Both the position numbers and the translations under genes were made by a program. DNA of 64,000 nt, from positions 248,001-312,000 of the forward strand of contig NZ_JAFMST010000002.1 in assembly GCF_017916275.1 (NCBI RefSeq), in the 5' to 3' direction. The notes under the pieces were generated by a model, which worked only from the letters and a program-made list of their open reading frames with translations, did no database searches and was not told where the DNA came from. This document shows positions 18,751 through 27,735 of the stretch, piece after piece. Each line of letters begins with the position of its first letter. The stretch's first letter is position 1. This DNA comes from Rubellimicrobium arenae. GTDB lineage: Bacteria; Pseudomonadota; Alphaproteobacteria; Rhodobacterales; Rhodobacteraceae.

Positions 18751-19638
18751 ATGTGCTCCGACCCGTCCACGCTCAATGACCTGTCCTGGTTCGTCTGCTA
18801 CCTGACGACCGGAAAGCATCTGAGCTTCTACGCGTCCTTCGGGACGGTCCTCCTGCTGCTGGCGGTGACGGCGCCCGTTGCCCTTCTCCTGGGCTTCGGC
18901 GGAGCCATGCTGGCGCGGTCGCGCGTGGCGCCGCTGTCCTGGGCCGGGCAGTCCTACATCTCCATCGTGCGGGGCGTCCCCGACATCGCGTTTTTCCTGT
19001 TCTTCGTGATCGCGCTGGATCAGGCGTTCGAATACGTCCGCCACCGCGTCCTGTGCCCGGACTGGGGCCAGGCGGTCTACCAGGGGAACGACTTCGTCGT
19101 CTGTCCGGCTGCCAAGCTGCCGTTGTCCTCGGCCCCGCAATGGGAGCACGAGGTCTACGGTTTCCTCCTCGCGGTCATCACCTTCTCGCTCGTCTTCGGG
19201 GCCTTCGCGGCGAACGTGCTTCATGGCGCGATGCGGGCCGTGCCCCGGGCCCAGATCGAGACGGCGGAAGCCTATGGCATGACGCAGCGCCAGGCCTTCT
19301 GGCGCGTGCTGGTGCCGCAGATGTGGGTCTATGCGCTGCCCGGGCTGTCGAACCTGTGGATGGTGCTGATCAAGGCCACGCCGCTGCTGTTCCTCCTTGG
19401 GGTCGAGGACATCGTCTACTGGGCGCGCGACCTTGGCGGCTCCAAGACGCCGCAGTTCACCGACTATCCGCACGGCGACTGGCGGATGTGGTACTTCCTG
19501 TTCCTGCTCGTGTTCTACCTGGCCTTCACCAAGGTCTCGGAGGTCCTTCTCAACCGCCTGATGCGCCGCCTGACCCATGGGCAGGCGATCGCCGGAGGCG
19601 AGGCGCAGCGCAAGTCCGCGCTGGAGGGGGCCGCATGA
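18751..19638 (+). CDS. polar amino acid-type ABC transporter permease 1
   Basis: A 295-residue inner-membrane permease of the HisQ/HisM (PAAT) family. IVRGVPDIAFFLFF is the conserved RG(V/T)P stretch, and the coupling EAA loop reads EAYGMTQRQAFWRVLVPQ. About five helices are visible, with an unusually long periplasmic loop between helices 2 and 3 (about residues 97-125, containing two Cys). Its stop overlaps the second permease by ATGA. Confidence 0.92.
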   Translation: MCSDPSTLNDLSWFVCYLTTGKHLSFYASFGTVLLLLAVTAPVALLLGFGGAMLARSRVAPLSWAGQSYISIVRGVPDIAFFLFFVIALDQAFEYVRHRVLCPDWGQAVYQGNDFVVCPAAKLPLSSAPQWEHEVYGFLLAVITFSLVFGAFAANVLHGAMRAVPRAQIETAEAYGMTQRQAFWRVLVPQMWVYALPGLSNLWMVLIKATPLLFLLGVEDIVYWARDLGGSKTPQFTDYPHGDWRMWYFLFLLVFYLAFTKVSEVLLNRLMRRLTHGQAIAGGEAQRKSALEGAA

Positions 19639-20438
19639 GCTGCTGGGACACCGTCCAGTCCTATGCCTTCCGGTCCCTGGGCTACGGCGAGAGGCTCCTT
19701 CCCTCCACCGACTTCACGATGTGCCAGCAGGTCACGCTGATCGGGTCGGGCCTGCTCTGGAACATCTACTTCGGGGCGCTCTCGCTGGTGGCCGGGTTCT
19801 TCCTGGCCACGGCCGTGGCGCTGGCCCGAACCTCGCACCACGTCTGGCTGCGCAAGCCTGCGGAATGGTTCGTGTTCGTGTTCCGGGGGTCGCCGCTCTT
19901 CATCCAGTTCTTCTTCGGCTATTTCCTGTTCCTGAGCCTCAAGGGCCAGTTCCCCGGCCTCGGGATCCTCACCTCGGCTTGGCTGGGCGCCCTGGTCGTG
20001 CTGTTCCTGAACACGGCCGCCTATTCGGCGGAGATCTTCCACGGCGCGCTCCAGGCGATTCCGCGGGGCGACCTCGAGGCGGCGGACGCCTATGGCCTGT
20101 CGGGCTGGACCAAGTTCCGGCGGATCGTCTGGCCGACGATGCTGCGGCTGGCCTGGCCCGCCTACACCAACGAGGCGATCTTCCTGTTCCACGCGACGAC
20201 GCTGGTGTTCTTCACCGGCTTTCCCGCGATCCAGCAGAAAGGCGACGCGCTTTACTATGCGTCGTATTTCGCGGACAAGACCTTCAACCCCTTCGTCCCG
20301 TACCCCATCCTCGCGGGGTATTTCATCCTCCTCACCCTGAGCATCGTAGGCCTGTTCTACCTTGGCTCGAGGAGGCTCAACCGCCATCTGCCCTCCCGGT
20401 CGGGACGCTGGAGGGCCAAGTTCCAGGTGATACGATGA
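19635..20438 (+). CDS. polar amino acid-type ABC transporter permease 2
   Basis: A 267-residue PAAT-family permease that should dimerise with the preceding product. FVFRGSPLFIQFFFGY is the family RG(T/S)P segment. The EAA loop reads EAADAYGLSGWTKFRRIVWP. Five membrane helices are apparent. The ATG at 19635 lies within the stop of permease 1. A 72-base gap then precedes the first glutamine-synthetase-family gene on the same strand, so a common transcript is likely. Confidence 0.92.
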   Translation: MSCWDTVQSYAFRSLGYGERLLPSTDFTMCQQVTLIGSGLLWNIYFGALSLVAGFFLATAVALARTSHHVWLRKPAEWFVFVFRGSPLFIQFFFGYFLFLSLKGQFPGLGILTSAWLGALVVLFLNTAAYSAEIFHGALQAIPRGDLEAADAYGLSGWTKFRRIVWPTMLRLAWPAYTNEAIFLFHATTLVFFTGFPAIQQKGDALYYASYFADKTFNPFVPYPILAGYFILLTLSIVGLFYLGSRRLNRHLPSRSGRWRAKFQVIR

Positions 20439-20510
20439 CATGGCCCCCACGGTTTCTGGCCGTCGGCCCGACGCGCGACTGACCCTTCCAGAAACGTCAT
20501 AGGTGACCAA

Positions 20511-21842
20511 ATGAGCTGGCTCGACCAGCACCCCGAGGTGCGCAACGTCCGTTGCGGCGCCGTCGACCTCAATGGACAGGCCCGCGGCAAGCGCATCCCT
20601 GTCCGATTTGCCCGCAAGATCGAGGAGGAAGGCACGCGCTTTCCCCTTTCCGTCCTCAACCTCGATATCTGGGGCGAGGACGTGGAGGACTCGCCCCTGG
20701 TGTTCGAGATCGGGGACCCGGATGGCGTCCTGCGGCCCACGGAACGGGGCTATGTGCCCATGCCCTGGCTGGGCACCCCGTCCGCGCTCCTGCCCATGTG
20801 GATGTACACCGAGGAGGGCGAGCCCTTCGCCGGCGACCCCCGGCACGCCCTGCGCTCTGTCGTGGAGCGGTTCCGGGACCACGGGCTCGTCCCCTGCGTC
20901 GCGACCGAGATGGAGTTCTATCTCGTGGACGACTCGGGCAGCGAGATCCGGCAGCCGCCCTCGCCCCGCTCGGGCAAGCGGAGGCCGGGCGCCGAGATCC
21001 TGAGCCTGAGGGCGCTGGACGCCTTCGACGCCTTCTTCAACGATCTCTACGAGGCCTGCGATGTCATGGACATCCCGGCCGAGGCCGCGATCAGCGAAGT
21101 GGGCCTGGGCCAGTTCGAGATCAACCTGAGCCACGTTCCCGACGCGCTCAAGGCGGCGGACGACGCCTGGCTCTTCAAGCAACTGGTGCGCGGCCTGGCC
21201 CGGAATCACGGCTTTGCGGCCTCCTTCATGGCCAAGCCCTACGAGGACTATGCCGGGAACGGGCTCCACACCCACTTCTCCATCCTGGACGGGGAAGGCC
21301 GGAACGCCTTCGCCGACGGCACCTTCGAGGGGTCGCCGCTCCTGCGGAACGCCATCGCCGGCTGCCTGAAGGGGATTCCCGACCTCACGTTGGTCTTCGC
21401 GCCCCATTCCAACAGCTACGAGCGCCTGGTGCCCGAGAGCCACGCGCCGACCGGCGTCTGCTGGGCCTATGACAACCGGACAGCCAGCGTGCGCGTCCCG
21501 GGGGGCAGCCTCATGTCGCGCCGGGTCGAGCACCGGGTCGCGGGCGGGGACGTGAACCCCTACCTGTTCCTGGCGGCGGTGCTGGGGTCGGCGCTCGTGG
21601 GGATCGAGGACAACCTGCAACCGCCTCCGCCGATCATGGGCAATGCCTATGAGCAGGACCTCCTGCAGATCCCCGACACCTGGGAGCAGGCCATCGATGC
21701 CTTCGAGACCAGCGGGATCGCCCGCCGGATCTTCCCGGCGCAGCTCATCGAGAACCTCGTGATGACCAAGCGGCAGGAGTTGCACTACATGGCGGAGCTC
21801 ACGCCCCGGCAGCAGCTGGAGCTGTACCTGGACACGGTGTGA
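20511..21842 (+). CDS. glutamine synthetase family protein (gamma-glutamyl-amine ligase-like), copy 1
   Basis: A 443-residue glutamine-synthetase-fold ligase expected to join glutamate to an amine with ATP. Catalytic-domain features are ATEMEFYL, GLGQFEINL, HTHFSI, NSYERL, DNRTASVRVPGG and NPYLFLAA, which supply metal-, ATP- and glutamate-binding residues. The N-terminal beta-grasp part contains DLNGQARGKRIP, as in PuuA/GlnA3-type enzymes rather than nitrogen-assimilating GlnA. No adenylylation-site tyrosine region is evident. A second paralog lies at 22746-24095. Exact amine substrate is inferred from context as putrescine-like. Confidence 0.87.
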   Translation: MSWLDQHPEVRNVRCGAVDLNGQARGKRIPVRFARKIEEEGTRFPLSVLNLDIWGEDVEDSPLVFEIGDPDGVLRPTERGYVPMPWLGTPSALLPMWMYTEEGEPFAGDPRHALRSVVERFRDHGLVPCVATEMEFYLVDDSGSEIRQPPSPRSGKRRPGAEILSLRALDAFDAFFNDLYEACDVMDIPAEAAISEVGLGQFEINLSHVPDALKAADDAWLFKQLVRGLARNHGFAASFMAKPYEDYAGNGLHTHFSILDGEGRNAFADGTFEGSPLLRNAIAGCLKGIPDLTLVFAPHSNSYERLVPESHAPTGVCWAYDNRTASVRVPGGSLMSRRVEHRVAGGDVNPYLFLAAVLGSALVGIEDNLQPPPPIMGNAYEQDLLQIPDTWEQAIDAFETSGIARRIFPAQLIENLVMTKRQELHYMAELTPRQQLELYLDTV

Positions 21843-22065
21843 CCCCGGCCCGCCACGGCGGGAGATGCCCGCGCCCCTCGCCGTCACGGCCAGAGGCGCG
21901 GGGCGACAAGCCCGGCGCGCCGCAGCACCACGGCCGCCGCCCCATCCGGCTGGGGGATCGGAGGCACCGGGCAGGACGCACCCACCCGCCGATCCCGGAG
22001 GCCGGAGGGCTTGACGACCCCCCCGGGTCCGGGCGTAGGCAAAGGCACCTCAACACGAGACTCCC

Positions 22066-22749
22066 ATGCTTATCGGCATCTTGCAGACCGGCCACGCGCC
22101 CGACGCGCTTCGGCCCGACTATGGCGACTATCCGGATCTCTTCGAGCGGCTTCTCAAGGACAAGGGCCTGACCTTCCGCACCTGGGCCGTCGTCGACGGG
22201 GAGTTCCCCTCCGGCCCGCATGACGCGGAAGGCTGGCTCATCACCGGATCGCGCCACGGCGCCTACGAGGATCATCCCTGGATCCCGCCGCTCGAGCGGC
22301 TGATCCGCGACATCTACGCCGAGGCCGTGCCGCTGGTCGGCATCTGCTTCGGCCACCAGATCATCGCCCAGGCGCTGGGCGGCAAGGTCGAGAAGTGGCC
22401 GGGCGGCTGGTCCGTGGGCCGCACGGAATACGACTGGGGCGGAGAACGGGTCGCCCTCAACTCCTGGCACCAGGATCAGGTGGTGGACAAGCCGGAGGAC
22501 GCGGTCGCCGTGGCCTCCTCCCCCTTCTGCGCCAACGCCGCGCTCGTGTATGGGAACCGCATCTTCACCGTGCAGGCCCACCCCGAGTTCGATCAGGGCT
22601 TCGTTGCCGACATGATCGAGAAGCGGGGCCGCGGGCTGGTGCCCGATCCGCTTCTCGATGCGGCCAAGGCGGCGGTCGAGCAGCCGATCGACGACGGCCG
22701 GCTTGCCGACCGGATCGCGCGCTTCTTCAAGGAACGGGTGGCGGCATGA
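22066..22749 (+). CDS. class I glutamine amidotransferase-like hydrolase
   Basis: A 227-residue GATase1 domain protein. The nucleophile elbow is GICFGHQ with Cys94, and the catalytic His-Glu pair sits in VQAHPEF. In this setting it may hydrolyse a gamma-glutamyl intermediate, as PuuD does for gamma-glutamyl-GABA, or supply ammonia. Its closest visible style is the GuaA-like stand-alone class rather than canonical PuuD. It is preceded by 223 bases without a gene and overlaps the second ligase gene by ATGA, which ties it to the pathway. Confidence 0.86.
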   Translation: MLIGILQTGHAPDALRPDYGDYPDLFERLLKDKGLTFRTWAVVDGEFPSGPHDAEGWLITGSRHGAYEDHPWIPPLERLIRDIYAEAVPLVGICFGHQIIAQALGGKVEKWPGGWSVGRTEYDWGGERVALNSWHQDQVVDKPEDAVAVASSPFCANAALVYGNRIFTVQAHPEFDQGFVADMIEKRGRGLVPDPLLDAAKAAVEQPIDDGRLADRIARFFKERVAA

Positions 22750-24095
22750 GCTGGAACGACCGGATTCCCGCCGCCGCGCGGGACTACCTCGACAAGAACC
22801 GCCTCGACGAGGTCGAGTGCGTGATCGCCGACTTCCCTGGCATCGCGCGCGGCAAGGCCGTGCCGGCCGCCAAGTGGGAGCGGCAGCAGTACTTCCACCT
22901 GCCGAACTCGATCTTCTTTCAGACGATCACCGGCGACTGGGCCGAGGCCGCGACCGACGGCTTCACCGAGCCGGACATGATCCTGCGCCCCGACCTCGAC
23001 ACCGCGACGGCGGCGCCCTGGGCGGTGGACGGAACGCTCCAGGTGATCCACGACGCCTTCGACATGTCGGGCCAGCCCATCGGCGTCGCGCCGCGCAACG
23101 TGCTCAAGCGGGTCGTGGCGCTTTACCGCGAGCGGGGCTGGACCCCGATCATCGCGCCCGAGATGGAGTTCTACCTCGTCGGCAAGAACATCGACCCCGC
23201 CAAGGAGATCGTGCCGATGATGGGCCGGACCGGCCGTCCGGCCGCGGCGCGCCAGGCCTATTCCATGACCGCGGTGGACGAATACGGCCCCGTCATCGAC
23301 GACATCTACGAATATGCCGAGATCCAGGGCATCGAGATCGACGGCATCACCCAGGAAGGCGGCGCGGGGCAGCTGGAGATCAACCTGCGCCATGGCGATC
23401 CGGTGCGGCTCGCGGACGATGTGTTCTTCTTCAAGCGGCTGATCCGCGAGGCGGCGCTCAAGCACGACTGCTTCGCGACCTTCATGGCCAAGCCCATCGA
23501 GGGCGAACCCGGATCGGCCATGCACATCCACCATTCGGTGGTGGACACCAAGGGCCGCAACATCTTCTGTGGCCCGAACGGCGAAGAGACTCCGGACTTC
23601 CTGAACTTCGTGGGGGGCCTCCAGCGGCACATGCCGGCGGCCATCGCGGTCATCGCGCCTTACGTCAACAGCTACCGCCGCTATGTCCGCAACCACGCCG
23701 CGCCGATCAACCTGGAATGGGGGCGCGACAACCGGACCACGGGGCTGCGCGTGCCCGTGTCCTCGCCCGAGGCGCGACGGATCGAGAACCGGCTGCCGGG
23801 CATGGACTGCAACCCGTACCTTTGCATCGCCGCCAGCCTCGCCTGCGGCTACCTGGGCATGGTGCAGCAGACGCCGGCCGGGCAGATGTTCGAAGGCGAC
23901 GCCTACAAGTCGGACGCGGAGATCCCCTATTCGCTGTCGGATGCGCTGGACCTGTTCGAAGAGGCCAAGGATCTGCACGGCGTGCTGGGCGAGGAGTTCG
24001 CCCGGGTCTATTCGATCGTCAAGCGGACCGAGAACGAGGAATTCCTGCAGGTCATCAGCCCCTGGGAGCGGGAGCATCTCCTGCTGAACGTCTGA
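22746..24095 (+). CDS. glutamine synthetase family protein (gamma-glutamylputrescine synthetase-like), copy 2
   Basis: A 449-residue ligase of the same fold as the 20511-21842 product but clearly diverged. Motifs are IADFPGIARGKAVPA, APEMEFYLVG, GAGQLEINLRHGD, MHIHHSV, NSYRRYV, DNRTTGLRVP and NPYLCIAASLACGY. It probably gamma-glutamylates putrescine or a related amine, the first step before oxidation by the adjacent flavoenzyme. It starts on ATGA with the amidotransferase gene, and its TGA shares a base with the ATG of the oxidase gene, so three genes are tightly coupled. I lean to this copy as the main PuuA equivalent. Confidence 0.88.
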   Translation: MSWNDRIPAAARDYLDKNRLDEVECVIADFPGIARGKAVPAAKWERQQYFHLPNSIFFQTITGDWAEAATDGFTEPDMILRPDLDTATAAPWAVDGTLQVIHDAFDMSGQPIGVAPRNVLKRVVALYRERGWTPIIAPEMEFYLVGKNIDPAKEIVPMMGRTGRPAAARQAYSMTAVDEYGPVIDDIYEYAEIQGIEIDGITQEGGAGQLEINLRHGDPVRLADDVFFFKRLIREAALKHDCFATFMAKPIEGEPGSAMHIHHSVVDTKGRNIFCGPNGEETPDFLNFVGGLQRHMPAAIAVIAPYVNSYRRYVRNHAAPINLEWGRDNRTTGLRVPVSSPEARRIENRLPGMDCNPYLCIAASLACGYLGMVQQTPAGQMFEGDAYKSDAEIPYSLSDALDLFEEAKDLHGVLGEEFARVYSIVKRTENEEFLQVISPWEREHLLLNV

Positions 24096-25408
24096 TGCCG
24101 CGTGATCCGCTGAGCCGGAACGATCCCACCCCCGGGGCCTATCCGTCCTCGTGGTACGCCGCCTCCGCGCAGGTCGCCGCCCCCCGCGGCCCCCTCAAGG
24201 GATCGCACCGCGCCGACGTGGCCATCGTCGGCGCGGGCTACACCGGGCTCTGGGCCGCAAAGACCCTGGCCGAACGTGGCCTGAAGCCCGTGATCCTCGA
24301 GGCGCACCGGGTCGGCTGGGGCGCCTCGGGGCGCAACGGCGGCCAGGTCGGGACGGGTTACAACTGGGACCAGCGCAAGCTGGAGGCCCGCATGGGCCGC
24401 GACGCCGCCCGCGCCGTCTGGGACGTCGCCGAGGAGGGCAAGCGCCAGCTGCGCGACTTCTGCGCCGCCGAGGCGCCCGAGGCGCATTACCGGCCCGGCG
24501 TGGCGCATGGGGAATACTCGGCGTCGGAAGCGCGCGACACCCGCGAGGCCGCCGAGCATCTTGCCCGTCATTATGGCTATGACCAGATCGAGGTCATGGA
24601 CAGGGAGGCGTTCCGGGCGCTGGTCAAGTCGCCCCTCTATGTCGCGGGAGCGCTGGACCGGGGCGCGGGCCACATCCACCCGCTGCGCTATGCCCTGGCC
24701 CTGGCCCGCGCGGCGGAACGGGCCGGCGCGGTGATCCACGAGGGGTCCATCGTCCTGGGGATCGAGAACGGGCAGCCCGCCGTGCTGCGGACCCGGGACG
24801 GGGAACTTCGCGCCGATCATGTCATCCTGGCCGGGAACGGCTACATGCCCGACCTGGAGCCTCGGGTTGCGGCCCGGGTCATGCCGATCAACAGCTTCAT
24901 CGGTGCGACCGAACCCCTGCCCGACCGCTGGCAGGACGTGCTGGCCGAGGACATCGCGGTCGCGGACTCCAAGTTCGTGGTCAACTACTACCGCTTTTCC
25001 GAGGACCGCCGCTTCCTCTTCGGCGGTCGGGAAAGCTACGGGCTCGGCTTTCCGCGCGACATCGCCGGACCGCTGCGACGCCGGCTCGCGGACCTGTTTC
25101 CCCAGCTGACCGGAGCGAAGATCGAACATGTCTGGGGGGGCACGCTGGGCATCACCATGACGCGCCTGCCGCTGCTGCTCCGGGTCGCGCCGAACATCCT
25201 GTCGGGCGGCGGCTTCTCGGGGCATGGCGTGGCGCTGTCCGGGATCTCGGGCCGCGCGATGGCCGAGGCGATCCTGGGCCAGGCGGGGCGCTTCGACGCG
25301 CTCGCCCTCCTGCCCACGCCACGGTTTCCGGGCGGGGCCCTGGCGCGGGCGCCGCTGCTCACCCTGGCGATGACCTGGTACGCCATGCGCGACCGGCTGG
25401 GCGTCTGA
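24095..25408 (+). CDS. puuB: FAD-dependent oxidase, gamma-glutamylputrescine oxidase-like
   Basis: A 437-residue DAO-family flavoenzyme. N-terminal SSWYAASA precedes the FAD motif ADVAIVGAGYTGLWAA and GWGASGRNGGQVGTGY, a pattern shared with PuuB-type enzymes. FLFGGRESYG and the C-terminal GGGFSGHGVALSG close the FAD site. It should oxidise the gamma-glutamyl amine to an aldehyde with release of ammonia and peroxide. Gene order with two ligases and an aminotransferase supports this. No aldehyde dehydrogenase follows. Confidence 0.88.
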   Translation: MPRDPLSRNDPTPGAYPSSWYAASAQVAAPRGPLKGSHRADVAIVGAGYTGLWAAKTLAERGLKPVILEAHRVGWGASGRNGGQVGTGYNWDQRKLEARMGRDAARAVWDVAEEGKRQLRDFCAAEAPEAHYRPGVAHGEYSASEARDTREAAEHLARHYGYDQIEVMDREAFRALVKSPLYVAGALDRGAGHIHPLRYALALARAAERAGAVIHEGSIVLGIENGQPAVLRTRDGELRADHVILAGNGYMPDLEPRVAARVMPINSFIGATEPLPDRWQDVLAEDIAVADSKFVVNYYRFSEDRRFLFGGRESYGLGFPRDIAGPLRRRLADLFPQLTGAKIEHVWGGTLGITMTRLPLLLRVAPNILSGGGFSGHGVALSGISGRAMAEAILGQAGRFDALALLPTPRFPGGALARAPLLTLAMTWYAMRDRLGV

Positions 25409-25558
25409 AGGGCCGGGAGCGACCTCCGCGCAAGGCCGTTCGGCGCAACTACGGGCGGACGCGAGGATCTTGCGCTGGCCAGCGTCGATCCCGCGCCGGC
25501 TCGCATTGCCCGCAGCGCGGCCGACAGGTTAGACATTGTCAGAACGAGGAGAGCCGCC

Positions 25559-26926
25559 ATGAATGACCAGAGCCCCAACAGCTGGGAAGCGCGCGCCGAC
25601 GCCGCCACCTTCTACGGCTTCACGGACCTTCCCTCGGTGCGACAGCGCGGCGCCGTGGTCCTCACGCATGGCAAGGGGCCCTACATCTACGATGTGCATG
25701 GGCGCGAGTACCTCGACGCGAACTCGGCGCTGTGGAACATGGTGGCGGGCTTCGACCACCCGGGCCTGATCGCCGCCGCGCAGGAGCAGTACGCCCGCTT
25801 CCCGGGCTATCACGCCTTCTTCGGCCGCCTGTCCGACCAGACGGTGATGCTGAGCGAGAAGCTGGTGGAGGTTTCGCCCTTCGAGAGCGGGAAGGTGTTC
25901 TACACCAACTCGGGGAGCGAGGCGAACGACACCCTGGTCAAGATGCTCTGGTTCCTTCACGCCTCGGAGGGGAACCCCCAGCGCCGCAAGATCCTGACGC
26001 GGATCAACGCCTACCACGGCGTGACGGCGGTCTCGGCCTCGATGACCGGCAAGCCCTACAACAGCGTGTTCGGGCTTCCGCTGCCCGGGTTCATCCATCT
26101 GACCTGCCCGCATTACTGGCGGAACGGAGCGGATGGGGAGACCGAGGAGCAGTTCACCCAGCGCATGGCCGATGAACTGGAGGAGGTGATCGCCCGCGAA
26201 GGCGCCGATACCATCGCGGGCTTCGTGGCCGAGCCGGTCATGGGCGCGGGCGGCGTCATCGTGCCATCCAAGGGCTACTTCCAGGCCATCCAGCCGATCC
26301 TGAAGAAGCACGGCATCCCGCTCATCTCGGACGAGGTGATCTGCGGGTTCGGTCGCACCGGCAGCACCTGGGGCTGCGAGACCTTCGGCTTCATGCCGGA
26401 TGCCATCATCTCCTCCAAGAACCTGACGGCCGGCTTCTTCCCGATGGGGGCCGTCATCCTGGGGCCGGAGCTGACGGACCGGCTGCAGCGCGCCTCGGAC
26501 GCCATCGAGGAGTTTCCCCATGGCTTCACCGCATCGGGCCACCCGGTCGGCTGCGCCATCGCGCTCAAGGCCATCGACGTGATCCTGAACGAGGGCTTGG
26601 CGGACAACGTGAAGCGCCTGACCCCGAAGTTCCAGGCCGGCATGGCCAAGCTTGCCGAGCATCCGAACATCGGCGAATGGCGGGGCGTGGGCCTGATGGG
26701 GGCGCTGGAGGCGGTGGCCGACAAGGCCACCAAGCGGCCCTTCGACAGCAAGCTTTCGGTGTCCGAGCGGATCGCGAATGCCTCGACCGATCAGGGTCTG
26801 ATCTGCCGTCCGCTGGGCCAGGCCATCGTGCTGGCCCCGCCGTTCATCATGACCGACGCGCAGATGGATGAAATGTTCACCAAGCTCGGCCGCGCGCTGG
26901 ACAAGGTTTTCAGCGAAGTCGCGTGA
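25559..26926 (+). CDS. class III PLP-dependent aminotransferase (putrescine/omega-amino acid type)
   Basis: A 455-residue omega-aminotransferase. The PLP phosphate site is YTNSGSEANDTLVKM, the cofactor Asp lies in LISDEVICGFGRTG, and the Schiff-base lysine is Lys287 in SSKNLTAGFFPMGAV. Style resembles SpuC-type putrescine/cadaverine:pyruvate transaminases. It has its own 150-base upstream gap and GAGGAG ahead of ATG, so it may have a separate promoter. It could deaminate putrescine directly or process GABA formed by the neighbouring route. Confidence 0.9.
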   Translation: MNDQSPNSWEARADAATFYGFTDLPSVRQRGAVVLTHGKGPYIYDVHGREYLDANSALWNMVAGFDHPGLIAAAQEQYARFPGYHAFFGRLSDQTVMLSEKLVEVSPFESGKVFYTNSGSEANDTLVKMLWFLHASEGNPQRRKILTRINAYHGVTAVSASMTGKPYNSVFGLPLPGFIHLTCPHYWRNGADGETEEQFTQRMADELEEVIAREGADTIAGFVAEPVMGAGGVIVPSKGYFQAIQPILKKHGIPLISDEVICGFGRTGSTWGCETFGFMPDAIISSKNLTAGFFPMGAVILGPELTDRLQRASDAIEEFPHGFTASGHPVGCAIALKAIDVILNEGLADNVKRLTPKFQAGMAKLAEHPNIGEWRGVGLMGALEAVADKATKRPFDSKLSVSERIANASTDQGLICRPLGQAIVLAPPFIMTDAQMDEMFTKLGRALDKVFSEVA

Positions 26927-26934
26927 CGGATCAC

Positions 26935-26958
26935 GGGGAAGGGTCGCGGCCCTTCCCC
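26935..26958 (+). terminator. perfect 9-bp hairpin after the aminotransferase gene
   Basis: GGGGAAGGG and CCCTTCCCC pair around a six-base loop, starting eight bases after the stop codon. No T-run follows, so termination would be assisted or partial. Position strongly suggests the 3' end of the amine-catabolism transcript. Confidence 0.6.
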
Positions 26959-27108
26959 ATCAGGGCGCCGCGGCGGGTTCCGTTCCGGCGGCTTGCCTGG
27001 GCGTCGGGTCAAAGCGTCGTCATCCGTCAATGACCAGGGCCGACCTTCCGCCCGTCCTTGAGGGCCGACCCGTCGCGGGAACACAGCGGTCCCCGGACGC
27101 CCGCAAGG

Positions 27109-27594
27109 TCACCTTTTCTTGTCCTCGTCCTCGTCCTTCTGGGGCCCCGAGGTCCCGGAGAGGCCGCCTGTGAGCGCCTTGAAGAACGCTTCCTGCTGGG
27201 CGCGCATGGCCTCGAAGCCCGGAAGCTTCGTCATCGGATTGCCCTTGGTCATCTGCTCCAGCATCTTGGCCTGGCTGTCGCGCATCATCTCGAAGCTGGC
27301 GGCCAGGAACTGGGGCATGACGGCGGCGGCCTGGGTGGTGTAGGTCCGCACGAGCGAGGTCAGCACATCGGTGGGCAGGACGTTCTCGCCCCGGCTTTCA
27401 TGTTCGGCGATGATCTGGAGCAGATACTGCCGGGTCAGGTCGTCCCCGGACTTGAGATCCACGATCTGCACGTCCCTGCCCTGGCGGATGAAGGCCGCGA
27501 TGTCCTCCAAGGTCACGTAGTCGCTCGTTTCGGTGTTGTAGAGACGGCGGCTCGCGTAGCGCTTGATCAGGAGCGGCTTATCGTTCTCAGGCAT
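27109..27594 (-). CDS. phaR: polyhydroxyalkanoate synthesis repressor PhaR
   Basis: DNA- and PHB-binding repressor that couples phasin and synthase expression to granule formation. The 161 residues begin with the PHB/PHA accumulation regulator DNA-binding domain (IKRYASRRLYNTETSDYVTL, residues about 9-28), continue with the PHB_acc domain (LLQIIAEHESRG, VLTSLVRTY, FLAASFEMMRDSQAKM) and end in a charged Asp/Lys tail. An upstream in-frame start at 27645 lies across the putative operator and has no family similarity, so I use MPENDKP at 27594. It lies downstream of phaP on the same strand. Confidence 0.94.
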   Translation of the reverse strand: MPENDKPLLIKRYASRRLYNTETSDYVTLEDIAAFIRQGRDVQIVDLKSGDDLTRQYLLQIIAEHESRGENVLPTDVLTSLVRTYTTQAAAVMPQFLAASFEMMRDSQAKMLEQMTKGNPMTKLPGFEAMRAQQEAFFKALTGGLSGTSGPQKDEDEDKKR

Positions 27595-27607
27595 GGACGG
27601 CCCCACT

Positions 27608-27620
27608 TGCTGCGACTGCA
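27608..27620 (-). promoter_or_regulatory. candidate PhaR operator upstream of phaR
   Basis: On the minus strand this reads TGCAGTCGCAGCA, ending 14 bases upstream of the phaR ATG. The same 13-mer with one change (T for C in the middle) occurs between phaC and phaZ. PhaR proteins are known to bind TGC-rich DNA, so autoregulation is plausible. Confidence 0.55.
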
Positions 27621-27651
27621 AACAGCCTAGGACGCCCGTTCGCAAAAAGAA

Positions 27652-27677
27652 AGGGCGGACCCGCCTGGGCCCGCCCT
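27652..27677 (-). terminator. intrinsic terminator of phaP
   Basis: On the minus strand AGGGCGG and CCGCCCT flank a 12-base loop and are followed by TTTCTTTTTGCG, a proper T-tract. It stands 58 bases after the phaP stop and before phaR, so phasin mRNA can end here while phaR keeps its own promoter. Confidence 0.75.
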
Positions 27678-27735
27678 CATCTATGATCCGGCAGGAGAAG
27701 TCTCCCGCCCGGCCATCGCTCGATCCCGGACGGGA

